A DNA stretch of 64,000 nucleotides from Calonectria ilicicola. Lineage: Eukaryota; Ascomycota; Sordariomycetes; Hypocreales; Nectriaceae. Made by a program: the position numbers and the translations under genes. A model generated the notes under the pieces. The model saw only the letters and a program-made list of their open reading frames with translations, was not told the origin of the DNA and ran no database searches. The DNA lies in the NCBI GenBank assembly GCA_020809705.1, contig CP085828.1:1364001-1428000 (forward strand), in the 5' to 3' direction. Below are positions 47,957-57,815 of this stretch, piece after piece; position 1 is the first letter of the stretch, and every line of letters starts with the position of its first letter.

Positions 47957-49314
47957 ATGAAGTTCTCACAGGCCTCCCTCCTCGCTGCGTGCGTCCCCGC
48001 CATCTCGGCGCGCTTCGTTGAAAAGGCCGAGGTGAACAGCGTCGCCCTCAACCCTTCAGAGGAGACCTTCTTGATCGAGACCGCCCCCGGAAAGACACAA
48101 TGGGTCACTGAGGAGGAGAAGTGGGAGCTTCGCCGTGTATGTTTGTTTGGTGTAGTCCTCTTATTGATGATAATGTCCTAACAGCCTCCGTCATACAGAA
48201 TGGTCAGAACTTCATGGACATCACCAACGCCCGAACCCTCGGCACCAAGGCCAAGGCCCGCGGCGCCGTGACCTTCCCTACGAAGTGTGTCAAGAAGGAC
48301 GAAGTCGCACCTCTCGCCAAGACGCTCTCAAAGGATAGCATGAGGAAAAACCTCGAGAAGTTGACCAGCTTTCACACCCGATACTACAAGTCCCAGTCAG
48401 GTCTCCAGTCCTCTGACTGGGTTCTTGAGAAGGTGAATTCCATCATCAAGGATGCTGGCGCACAAGACACTGTTGTCGCTAAGAGCTTCCCCCACAACTG
48501 GGAGCAACACTCAGTCATTGTTACCATCCCCGGCCAGACGGACCAGACTGTTGTTATTGGTGCTCACCAGGACTCCATCAACCTCTTCTTCCCTTCCTTT
48601 ATGGCCGCACCCGGTGCCGATGATGACGGAAGTGGCACCGTCACTACCATGGAGGTATTGAGTGCTCTCCTCAAATCGGAGGCAGTCGTCAACGGCAATG
48701 CCAGCAACACCATCGAGTTTCACTGGTACAGGTAAGCATATCGAGTACTTTATTCTTGATCCAAGGATTGAGCTGACATGTTTGTTCCAAGTGCCGAGGA
48801 GGGTGGTCTTTTGGGATCACAGGACATCTTCAAGTCCTACGAAGCCGAGGGCCGGGATGTCAAGGCCATGCTCCAGCAGGACATGACGGGCTATGTCCAG
48901 AAGACCCTTGATGCCGGCCAACCCGAGAGTGTTGGTGTCATCACGGACTACGTCGACCCTGGCCTGACCTCGTTCATCAAGACTGTTGTTGAGGAGGTAA
49001 GTAACCAACGAATCTATTGCAATAAAGATCTGACATAACTCTCACAGTACTGTTCCATCCCCTGGGTTGAGACCAAGTGCGGTTATGCCTGCTCCGACCA
49101 CGCTTCTGCCTCAAAGGCCGGCTACCCCTCTGCATTTGTTATCGAGTCTGCCTTTGAGAACTCCGATCCTCACATTCACACCACCGACGACAACATCAAG
49201 TACCTGTCCTTCGACCACATGATCCAGCATGCTCGCATGACCTTGGGTCTGGTCTACGAGCTTGGTTTCTATGAGTTTGAAGGCAAGTCCAGCCAGGAAT
49301 GGAGTGACCTGTAA
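47957..49314 (+). CDS. lap1: Secreted leucine aminopeptidase, M28 family
   Basis: Four exons, 47957..48136, 48199..48731, 48792..48996 and 49048..49314, give 394 residues. A signal peptide ([18 protein letters not shown]) and a propeptide (about 19-80) precede the catalytic domain. Zinc and active-site residues fit family M28: His183 and Asp185 (GAHQDS), the bridging Asp near 202 (GADDDGSG), catalytic Glu240/Glu241 (SAEEGG), Asp268 (LQQDMTG) and His324 (CSDHASAS). The introns are 51-62 nt. The mature enzyme would remove N-terminal hydrophobic residues from peptides outside the cell. The length matches Aspergillus LapA/Lap1 proteins. Confidence 0.93.
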
Positions 49315-49694
49315 GCATGCATAGTCATCTCGATGACTTGTCTGTGTTTTGTTTGGGATTGATTGGCGAGGGCGCATGATGCTAGAATGACTTGGTTTTG
49401 GTTCTTTGGATACGGATGGGACTTGTTATATGCATAAGACGATTAGACTCGACTTAGAATGAGAATGAAGAATAATACTCATTATTCCTATGCCTGAAAG
49501 TAACTTGCGGCTGCGTGTTGATTTTCTTTACAACAGCGCTGCTTATAAATGCATGATAAATAATAACCCAACCTCGACGATCCGTCAATTTCCTCTATCT
49601 TGCTGAACCCGATTCCCCTACGCCGCCTCATGCTTTGCCCATCAGAAAACAATACTTTTTTTCCCTGTTCCGAACACCAAGATGATGATGCAAT
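49315..49694. other. Convergent intergenic region
   Basis: The 3' flanks of the aminopeptidase and NAF1 genes lie here; nothing else is seen. Confidence 0.6.
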
Positions 49695-51344
49695 TTACTG
49701 GCCCTGTCCGTTGTTTGGTGGTTGAGGTGGTGTCCACCCCTGGCCGTTCTGCTGTTGCTGCTGCATCTGGGACATCAGCGCCGCAAAGAAGGCAGGGTTG
49801 ACAAAGGCACCGCCGGTGGCACCCTGCTGCTGGCCCTGAGCTGGCCAACCGGGAGGTGGCGGGGGGGCGGCGGACCCGCCAGTATTAGTGTTGGGTTGTC
49901 CTTGAGGCCATCCGGAGAATTGAAAGCCAAAGTTGGGGACCGCTGGGACCACACCTTGAGCGGGAGCAGGGTTGGCACCCCATTGGGCTTGAGGAGCGGC
50001 TGACTGTTGTTGGTTGCCCTGAGGTGGCAGGGAATATCCGTCTCTGGGCTGTCCAAATCCTCCTCGTCCTCCACGACCGCCACCGCCACCGCGACCTCGT
50101 CCGCCTCGGCCCCCTCTGGCGTCTCCCCGTCGGCCTCGCTGGAAGTTCCGACCTGGCGCCGGTTCGTATGTCTCGGGAACAGGTCCGCTGCCGAAGCCTG
50201 GAGGTCGCGCAAGGGGTTTGTATGGACCGTCGTCGTCCTCGTCGTAGTTCAAGCCGCCATCAGGACGAACCTCTTGTCGCAAGGGGTGCGGCTCCTTTCC
50301 TGTCTTATTGTTCTTCCACTTATCCTTCTTCTTCTGCTTAAGTGCCCTCTTATACTCGGCTTCCTTTTCATCGTCCGAGAATTCCATTTCGTCATCGCCA
50401 ACTTCTTCGTCGTGTAGGTTGCTGGCGTCTGAGCCCTTCATGTTCTTGAGGGGTTCCGTAAAGACGAAGCTTGCATGGTCAACAGGGTAGAATACTTTGG
50501 TTCCTACTTCTATTCCCAGTTCCTTCACTTCTTCCTCGGATGAAAATCGAACTGTGTACATGGGTTGCAAGACCTTGCCGATTGTTTCGGCAACGGCACC
50601 GATTACGGCACGTTCAGCAGTGCATAGAACTGAGCCTGAATCTAGGACTTGGTATTCTCCAGGAGTGATCGCTTTGACTAAGGCAATGGTTTCGACAATG
50701 TGCTCGATGAAGCCCAGTTCTTCAATTTTCATTTCTGGTGTAATTGTGATTTCGGGTTTCGTAACGGGTTCTTCGACAATTTCGTTCTTGGTACGGACTT
50801 GGGCAGAGCAGGAACCTTTCCCACCTCGCTCGCCCTCATCATCAGATCCTCCTTCTGCTTGCATCAAGAGTCGTGCTGTCTCTTCTACGCCCAAGAGTTG
50901 GTATCCTTCATTGTCAGAGTCATCGTCTGAGGATGAATCGGAGCTGCTTGATTCGGATGATGATTCGTACGGAGAAGAGTCAATTTCCCATTCGGGGTTC
51001 TCTCCCTGATCATTCTGTAGTTCTGCAGGAGGCGGGTTTGTTGTGGGTTCTGCGCTGGGGTTGTCTAGTCCACCAAGAGCGGCTTCGAGAGCGCCGGTGA
51101 GGGAGGGGGGGCTTTCGGGCTGATCTATAGCCATGGATTCGGGTTCGGGCATAGCGCCTGTCTCAACGGGCTTTGTTTCCGAAACGGTAGCATTTTGTGC
51201 AGGTGCGTTCGTCGCATTCGAGGGTTCGACTATCATCTCTGTGCCTTCGACGCTCGCGGCAGCAGCCAGAATATCCGGGGGCAGTGGCGGAAGGGTTTCG
51301 TTAGGTTTGGCCTGACCTAAACCAGGAATCTGGAAGCCTGACAT
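49695..51344 (-). CDS. naf1: H/ACA RNP assembly factor Naf1
   Basis: A single exon from the ATG at 51344 (MSGFQIPGLGQ..., 549 residues); an in-frame start nine codons upstream is less likely. A disordered acidic N-half (SSPYESSSESSSSDSSSDDDSD) is followed by the Gar1/Naf1 beta-barrel core (EYQVLDSGSVLCTAERAVIGAV, then GKVLQPMYTVRFSS and GTKVFYPVDHASFVF). A second acidic patch (DDEMEFSDDEKEAEYKRALK) comes next. The C-terminus has an RGG/Gly-rich RNA-binding region and then a Gln/Pro/Gly-rich tail. Naf1 is needed to assemble H/ACA snoRNPs before Gar1 replaces it in the nucleus. Confidence 0.9.
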   Translation of the reverse strand: MSGFQIPGLGQAKPNETLPPLPPDILAAAASVEGTEMIVEPSNATNAPAQNATVSETKPVETGAMPEPESMAIDQPESPPSLTGALEAALGGLDNPSAEPTTNPPPAELQNDQGENPEWEIDSSPYESSSESSSSDSSSDDDSDNEGYQLLGVEETARLLMQAEGGSDDEGERGGKGSCSAQVRTKNEIVEEPVTKPEITITPEMKIEELGFIEHIVETIALVKAITPGEYQVLDSGSVLCTAERAVIGAVAETIGKVLQPMYTVRFSSEEEVKELGIEVGTKVFYPVDHASFVFTEPLKNMKGSDASNLHDEEVGDDEMEFSDDEKEAEYKRALKQKKKDKWKNNKTGKEPHPLRQEVRPDGGLNYDEDDDGPYKPLARPPGFGSGPVPETYEPAPGRNFQRGRRGDARGGRGGRGRGGGGGRGGRGGFGQPRDGYSLPPQGNQQQSAAPQAQWGANPAPAQGVVPAVPNFGFQFSGWPQGQPNTNTGGSAAPPPPPGWPAQGQQQGATGGAFVNPAFFAALMSQMQQQQQNGQGWTPPQPPNNGQGQ

Positions 51345-51845
51345 TTTGGGCGGTTCCGTGTATCCAGGCAAGTTGTGTACGGATTCAAGTCGCGGTCGAC
51401 GATGATTGACACTGTCAGGCGGGGAGGTGGAGGCGTGAAAAGATTCAAGGAGTTATTCTACTGTTATACAAAGGATATAACAGTAGCTAGAGAAATATTT
51501 ATCTAAGCCAGGGGTTTTGGAGCCTAGGCATAGAGACACTCGTGGCTTGCAAGTAGTTTGGAGAAAGAGATTTCTTCGGAAAACATGAGAGAGAACAGGA
51601 AGCGTCCGTCATGGATCGCTTTGCGCTTGGACTGGGAAGAAAAAAAATCAAGGTGAGCGATAAGGGAGCGATAAGAGGTGGGCCATATGCGACCAATTTA
51701 CGGGTCACTGTGCCACTCAGCCAACCTCACCGAAGCCACACCGAGAGCTTGGAGCTGCTGGGGTGCGGTTGTCCCAACGGTTGAAAGCAGCCCACATGCG
51801 ACTGGAGACGCATTTCTCCAGCTTCAACTCCCACCATCGTTAACA
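51345..51845. promoter_or_regulatory. Bidirectional promoter region, NAF1 and ALG9
   Basis: These 501 bases lie between the two divergent start codons. No operator is recognised. Confidence 0.55.
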
Positions 51846-53845
51846 ATGGCACCGACACCAGCGCCGCAAGGGCGGCAATTTGTGCACCCGGATGCTCACC
51901 ATGCTAAGAAGAAGTATGTGTCTTTCGTGCATTCGATTGCATCTTTCCTCGGCTATTTGCTGACCTGTTCCGTTCTCAACTAGAGTCCCCAGCGCATACG
52001 GCATCAAGCCTATATCTGCCTTTTACTGGTTCCTCGCCGCCGGCTTCGTCTCTGCCTGGTTCGCCCCGATTCAAGATTGCGATGAGACGTTCAATTACTG
52101 GGAGCCAGCTCATTATCTCTCCCATGGCTACGGACTTCAGACCTGGGAATATTCCCCCGATTATGCCATCCGAAGCTGGTTTTACATTGCGCTGCATGCC
52201 CTCGTTGGCAATGTGCGCAGGCTGTTGCCGCAAACTACAAAAGTTCGTGCACCTAGTAATCAGATTGAGACCGCCTGGCTGATGCCCATTTTATAGGTTG
52301 CTGAATTCTACTTTATCCGCCTCGGGCTAGCATTTGTTTGCGCCTTGTGCCAGACACTGCTGTACATGGTCACCAGCACCACCCTCAACAGTCGCATAGG
52401 AGTATTTTTCCTCTTTGCCACTGTGCTTAGCCCCGGAAATTTCCATGCAAGCACAGCCTTTCTCCCTTCCAGTTTTGCCATGTACATGGTTACTCTCGGG
52501 GCCGCTGCCTTTATGAACTGGCGAGATGGTCTGCGAACCTCGCTTGGGATTTTCTGGTTTGCCATGTCCGGCATTCTCGGGTGGCCCTTTGCTGCTGCCC
52601 TGTGCGCCCCGTACATGCTGGAGGAAGGGTTTCTTGCTCTCTTTAGCGATAAAAAGGCGATCTACAATGCCTTTATTCGGACCGGCCGTGGCGTCATTGG
52701 GGCCTTGGCCCTGTTGGTGAGTTGCCCTTGGACATGCTTTTGTGAACTACAACTAAACAACATAGGGTACCGATATCGCTGTCAACCTCTTTTTCTACAA
52801 AAAAGTGGAGTGTGTGACTTGGAACATTGTCAAGTATAATGTCTTTTCATCGACCGGTGGCCCTGAGCTGTATGGCACTGAGCCCTGGTTCTTTTACTTT
52901 AAGAACCTGGCCTTGAACTTCAACATTTGGTTCATCCTCGCCCTTGTTGCTCTTCCTCTCTTCATGCTACAGAAAATCTTTGCACCATCCGGTCAAGGAT
53001 TCAAGTCTGGATTGAGGACCGTTGTTTTCGTGTCACCTTTTTATATGTGGCTTGCCATCTTCACATTGCAGCCTCATAAGGAAGAGAGGTTCATGTACCC
53101 GGCGTATCCTTTCCTTGCACTGAATGCGGCCATCTCTCTCCACATACTCCTAAGTGGTCTTGGCAAGTCAGACCCCAAGACTTTGATTGGAAAAATCCCA
53201 GGACAGTTAAAATTTGGCGCGGTTTCATTCACTATGTTCTTGTCCGTGGTCGTTGCTTTTGCTCGAGTCTACGGAATTTATTCGGGCTATTCCGCACCAC
53301 TAAAGATCTACTCACCCCTGTGGGATACTCCTGAAGGAAAGTCCATGATTGGGAACCCCGAGGACTCTATCTGCTTTGGCAAAGAATGGTATCGTTTCCC
53401 AACATCTTACTTCCTCCCTCGCGACATTCACCCCAAGTTCGTGCGCTCAGAGTTCCGCGGCTTGTTGCCGGGTGAGTTCGCTGAGGCTGAGACTGGCTTC
53501 GGATTCTGGAGCGGTACGTGGCTGCCAACCACTGGCATGAATGACCTGAATCTGGAGGACATGGGAAAATATACCGATTTGCGCCACTGCCAATTGCTGG
53601 TTGATACCCAGTACCCTGAACGATCTGATCCCCTGCCTCCTAACGAGCCCGACTACATCGCAGATGATGTGGACTGGGAGGTTGTGAAATGCGAGCCATT
53701 CCTTGACGCCGCCAGCACTCATCTCTTGGGACGAGTCTTGTGGATACCTGATTTAAGCATTGTCCCTGAGAAGTTCAAGAGAAGATGGGGGCGACATTGC
53801 CTACTTCAACGGAAGACGCAGCTTGAAGTGCAAGCGGAGCAGTGA
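51846..53845 (+). CDS. alg9: Alg9 alpha-1,2-mannosyltransferase (GT22)
   Basis: Four exons, 51846..51913, 51984..52242, 52297..52716 and 52766..53845, join to 608 residues. The luminal motif PIQDCDETFNYWEPAHYL near the N-terminus is the GT22 active-site loop. HKEERFMYPAYPFLAL is the second diagnostic phrase. Many hydrophobic helices run through residues 30-400, as expected for an ER membrane enzyme. Alg9 adds the seventh and ninth mannose to the lipid-linked oligosaccharide for N-glycosylation. The last ~200 residues are luminal or soluble. This is the last clear housekeeping gene before the putative metabolite cluster. Confidence 0.93.
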
Positions 53846-54050
53846 ACATCAATGAGCTGGGATGTAAACATTTCCCTGATCAATCCAATTAAAAAAAATA
53901 GACGGCGCATGAGAAAATGATTTAGTTAATGTGAATCTTATTGTTTGATCTGATGGTTATTGGCACTATTCCTATTGTTATGATGACGAACCCAACTTGA
54001 CTAATCCATACACCCCTTTTGCCCGCACGCCAAGCTCAAATCTTGCCTCG

Positions 54051-55504
54051 CTACCTCGCAGTGTTTGAATGATGAAGATGGAGCTCCCACAGTCCACGAC
54101 AGCTATGTGAAGAATAACCCTCTGAGAGCTTGATCTGCATCGACGGAGGCTGTGATTAGTCCTGATACCTGTGCAATATTGAAGAGCTTCTCCATTACTC
54201 ACCTTGAAGCTTTGATCAGAGGCAAGAAAAATATCTTGCCACTCCATCTGTGTCCTCAGCTTTGCATTATGCATTGTCATGACTGTCACATCTCGCCTCC
54301 GATATGCCTTCTCCAAATGCGGATCAAATCTTCCAGGAAGTGGAGACAGGAGATCATTGATTAGTAGGATGGAATTTGGAGATTTTTTCAGAAGCAAAAC
54401 AAATTCTTTTAGTAGCTGGATGCAGCTCTCATCAGGAAGATTCCATAAGACGGAGTTGAGATAGTAGATGGAAGTCCTGTCAATAGCTCTTTGCTCTGGC
54501 TTACGAACATCAAGCCCGGTTAGTTCAAGTTCTTGAAAGACCCCTGATGGATACAGTTCAGATAAGAAGTGAGCATCTCCAGTTGGAAATCGAGTAACAT
54601 CTGTGAATGTGAATCTTGACGTAGAATGCTCCGAAACAGTCTCATCGAACCAGTTCTGGAGAAGAGATTTCCCAGGGTCCATTGCTGAAAGGTTTTAGTG
54701 TGATTGCATGGGGACTCTCGCTTCTAGATGGCTGCACCGACCTTCTGTAACACTCTTCATTGCTGCCTTGAAGCGTTCACCCTTCTGTGGGTGGCTCTTG
54801 TGCCAATCATACATGGGTTCACCCCAGCTGCTGAGATCAGTTAGGTACTGCGGTTGACGCAATCGACTTACGCATATTCAAATGCCGATTGGCCCGTCCA
54901 GAAGGGATTGGGCTTTCTCAGAGAGTCTGCGAGGTGTACAGATGCGACCCGAGTCTCGTATAATCTGGTGGCATGTCAGCAACAGAAGATAAAAAAGGAT
55001 AATGGTGTTATACTGGAATCCAATGAATGCCATTAAACCGGGATCATCGATGAGCTGTTTGGAGACAGAGCCATGCTGAAAGTGCCCATCTTCTGGTTCC
55101 TGGACAATGTCATGACACACCGCGAGCCGTAGGATCGGCAGCAGCTTTTCAGCCGAGATGGAGGTTTTCTCAGCAAGAGCCGCTAGCGCAATATTGCCAG
55201 TGTGTGGGAGATGTTGGATAACATTATTTTGAATGAGGGTGTACAGCGCCCCTTTGTCCCAATTGAACCCGATAATTTGATGAAGAAAATTGGCTGGTCC
55301 TCTAAGCACGTGGTCAAGCCTTTCCATATGTCCGAGAAGTTTAACTCGGACTCGTGCGACTTCAGTTTCGGAGACCGGGTCTCCTCCACTGGTATTTACG
55401 CCATTAGTTAGGCAATGGGGTTTTGGGTTCCTCAACAACCTAACCAAGGTCTCGGATTCCTTCGAGATGTTTTCAGTAATCGTAGCGATGAGCTTGGGAT
55501 CCAT
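54051..55504 (-). CDS. O-methyltransferase-fold protein with degenerate SAM site (cluster)
   Basis: Five exons, complement(54051..54134, 54203..54684, 54742..54830, 54872..54964, 55014..55504), give 412 residues, the usual length of fungal class I O-methyltransferases. The N-terminal dimerisation/winged-helix region is recognisable (ALAALAEKTSISAEKLLPILRLAV; FWTGQSAFEYA; WGEPMYDWHKSHPQKGERFKAAM). The end (IKLSEGYSSHSCRGLWELHL) also fits. Where the family has DVGGGxG for SAM, this protein reads TDVTRFPTGDAHFLSELYP. Where it has the catalytic LHDW, this reads VLWNLPDES, so the histidine is replaced by tryptophan. The third intron has a CAGCAG tandem acceptor. Methyl transfer therefore looks unlikely; a role like the methyltransferase-fold pericyclases of fungal pathways is possible but unproven. 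Confidence 0.8.
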
Positions 55505-56054
55505 GGTAGTTGGTAGCTTGTGTTAGACCCGTCGTTGTAACCTTGAATGGCTAAGAACGGAGGCAGGACTTAAATTGGCGCCCATGTGAAGTGGTCTCAC
55601 TTCACCTACTTTATTTCGCAAGCCGAATTTACTCTGTGTACATCGGAGAACGCATGGCTACGTTTAGTTCTGGGTATACGATGCGGAATCCGCTGGTGGT
55701 ATGGCGTAGTCGTTATCCCGAATCTGATGCTTTGCTCAGATCCATCCTCGGCCGCCGAAGCCCGGGAGGCAAATGGATTCTCGCCAAGAGCCGATGAGTT
55801 TCACGAAGGTCAGCAATTTGGCGAATATCAATAGAACTTAGACAGTCTCAGCCACTTTGTGTAAATGTAAGCCTCACGATAATTCTCTGGCCAGTGGGAT
55901 GCAGCGGCATGGGATTGCCACCCTAGGCTATCGGAACCGAGGGTATCACTGCATATACAACCATCAAAATGACCTCGTCACCGCTCCATTTTTCTCAAAG
56001 AAAAAAAAAGCAAAGAGTCCTCTCCAGTTTTCTCCAAGTTTCGTAGAGCCATTC
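55505..56054. promoter_or_regulatory. Bidirectional promoter, O-methyltransferase-like gene and FAD oxidase
   Basis: These 550 bases lie between divergent starts and contain the TCGG-N3-CCGA element at 55748-55758. An open frame continues upstream of the FAD oxidase start but lacks a targeting sequence at its own start. Confidence 0.6.
55748..55758. promoter_or_regulatory. Inverted repeat TCGGCCGCCGA, Zn2Cys6-type site
   Basis: TCGG and CCGA half-sites face each other over 3 bp, which also satisfies the TCG-N5-CGA consensus known for AflR-type regulators. It is 244 bp from the O-methyltransferase-like start and about 300 bp from the FAD oxidase start. Confidence 0.5.
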
Positions 56055-57464
56055 ATGATGAGGTCCATTGTTACATTGTCAATCATTGCTTTGTTTGGAG
56101 CGAGCTTTGCTGATGCAGGGTCTAGCGACTTGGCTAGTAAAGCCTTCAACCCCATAATCAAAAGGGACGTGGTCGTTATTGGAGGAGGATCTTCAGGTAC
56201 CTATGCCGCCGTGAAGCTTCGCCGGATGGGAAAATCCGTTGTTGTGGTGGAGAGACAAGCAGCCTTTGGAGGGCATACGGCGACATACCATGTCCCTGGC
56301 ACCAACACCACCATTGATTATGGCGTCCAGGGCTATGGAGATGAAAGCGTGACCCGCGAGCAGTTTGCAAGCTTTGGTATCCCTCTGGATCAGGCGGCAT
56401 TATCCGAAACGGGGTTTGGTGTTGTCAATTACGTTGACTTTAGGAATGGACAAGCCATTTCGAACTTCAACTTCTCAGTTGATCTTCGTGGTTACCAAGC
56501 TCAGAGTGAAAAGTATCCGTATCTATCTTACTCGACTCGTTTGCCAACCCCGGTCCCAAAAGATCTGTTACTGCCTTTCAAAGACTTCCTTGCGAAATAC
56601 GGCCTAGAGAGTATCACTTACAACATGTTCTACAGCCTGGAAGGCTTTGGTGATCTGCTGTCTCAGACGACGTTGTACATCCTTCGATACTTTAACCGGG
56701 AGTACCTAGGCGTATTCGGCCCGGATTCTAGCGGCGCTCTCGTGACGAAACGGCGCTACAACCAAGAGCTCTACAAGAAATCCCAGGAGTTTCTTGGTGA
56801 AGACGCACTCGTCAACTCTCGGGTGATCTCGGCAATCCGAACCAAAAATGGAGTCACGGTCATTGTCCGGACCCCAAAGGGAATTAGGACGATTGCTGCG
56901 AAGAAGCTTCTAATTTCGATACCGCCACTAGCGTCGACCCTGACACCATTTGGGATGGATGGCACTGAAAAACCCATCTTCACCAAGTTCACAGCCTCAG
57001 GATGGTATGTTGGGCTTATACGGGCGTCTGGATTAGCGGAAAACTTTGGATACCAGAATACTCGCTCTGATACCCCATACAACCTCCCACGGTTACCAGC
57101 CCTCTATCAGATGTCCCCAACTCAGGTGCGCGACATCTATTTGGTGCGATACGGATCTCCAGAATCTTTGCCGGATACAGTCGTGAGGAGCGACATAGTC
57201 AAAACATTTGACCGCGTCAGAGCCCGTGTGCTTGGTAACCGGAGTAAGGGCCTCGCAGCACCCGATCTTGTGGCTTACTCAAGCCATTACCCTTTCAATT
57301 TACATGTTAGCGCAGGAGACATAGAACAGGGCTTTTATAACAAGCTGGACGATCTTCAGGGTTATAGGAGCACCTGGTATACTGGGGCGGCGATTATTTC
57401 TCATGCGACTGGTACTCTTTGGAACTTCACTGATCACCTTGTGGACCGCATGTTTGAGAGCTAG
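56055..57464 (+). CDS. Secretory-pathway FAD oxidase, flavin amine oxidase/CpaO-like (cluster)
   Basis: One exon; I chose the ATG at 56055 because it opens a signal peptide (MMRSIVTLSIIALFGASFADAG), giving 469 residues. An in-frame start at 55857 would bury that peptide. The dinucleotide-binding motif is VVVIGGGSSGTYAAVKLRRMGKSVVVVE, followed by the flavin-contacting GGHTATYHVPG and later KKLLISIPPLAS. The C-terminal YTGAAIISHATGTLWNFTDHLV fits FAD-dependent oxidoreductases of the amine oxidase superfamily, many annotated as beta-cyclopiazonate dehydrogenase-like. It would oxidise a small molecule, probably in the ER or vesicle lumen or outside. The gene is divergent from the methyltransferase-like gene and converges with the monooxygenase gene. 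Confidence 0.82.
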   Translation: MMRSIVTLSIIALFGASFADAGSSDLASKAFNPIIKRDVVVIGGGSSGTYAAVKLRRMGKSVVVVERQAAFGGHTATYHVPGTNTTIDYGVQGYGDESVTREQFASFGIPLDQAALSETGFGVVNYVDFRNGQAISNFNFSVDLRGYQAQSEKYPYLSYSTRLPTPVPKDLLLPFKDFLAKYGLESITYNMFYSLEGFGDLLSQTTLYILRYFNREYLGVFGPDSSGALVTKRRYNQELYKKSQEFLGEDALVNSRVISAIRTKNGVTVIVRTPKGIRTIAAKKLLISIPPLASTLTPFGMDGTEKPIFTKFTASGWYVGLIRASGLAENFGYQNTRSDTPYNLPRLPALYQMSPTQVRDIYLVRYGSPESLPDTVVRSDIVKTFDRVRARVLGNRSKGLAAPDLVAYSSHYPFNLHVSAGDIEQGFYNKLDDLQGYRSTWYTGAAIISHATGTLWNFTDHLVDRMFES

Positions 57465-57815
57465 CGAAATTTTTGGTCGGGAATTGAGCAGTTGATGGTG
57501 AGATTGGGATTTCATTCACATTTGGTCTTCCATCTTCGTTCGCTTCTTTTTGGAAGGCTATCCACGAAGTTCGCTGGTTTCAACACACGGTACTTCTTTT
57601 TGCATTTCTTTTGGGCCATTTTATGATGGGAACCCCTCTGACTTTCGATGGATTTACTATAAATTTTCAATTCTGGTGAATAATCAACTTATTTAAAACC
57701 TCAAGGCTAAAGTGACAAAACTCTTGCATGTATTGCTTTCAATCACGCCCACTAAAATTCCCGAACCACTCTGAAACTTATTGCTAAAAGACTAAGCTTT
57801 ATAAATTAAAACACT
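57465..57815. other. Convergent intergenic region in the cluster
   Basis: The 3' flanks of the FAD oxidase and monooxygenase genes lie here; AT-rich, nothing else is seen. Confidence 0.6.

Noticed and set aside
55857..56054. Upstream in-frame extension of the FAD oxidase
   Set aside because: It would add 66 residues of unlikely sequence before a good signal peptide, and it overlaps the promoter with the TCGG-N3-CCGA site.
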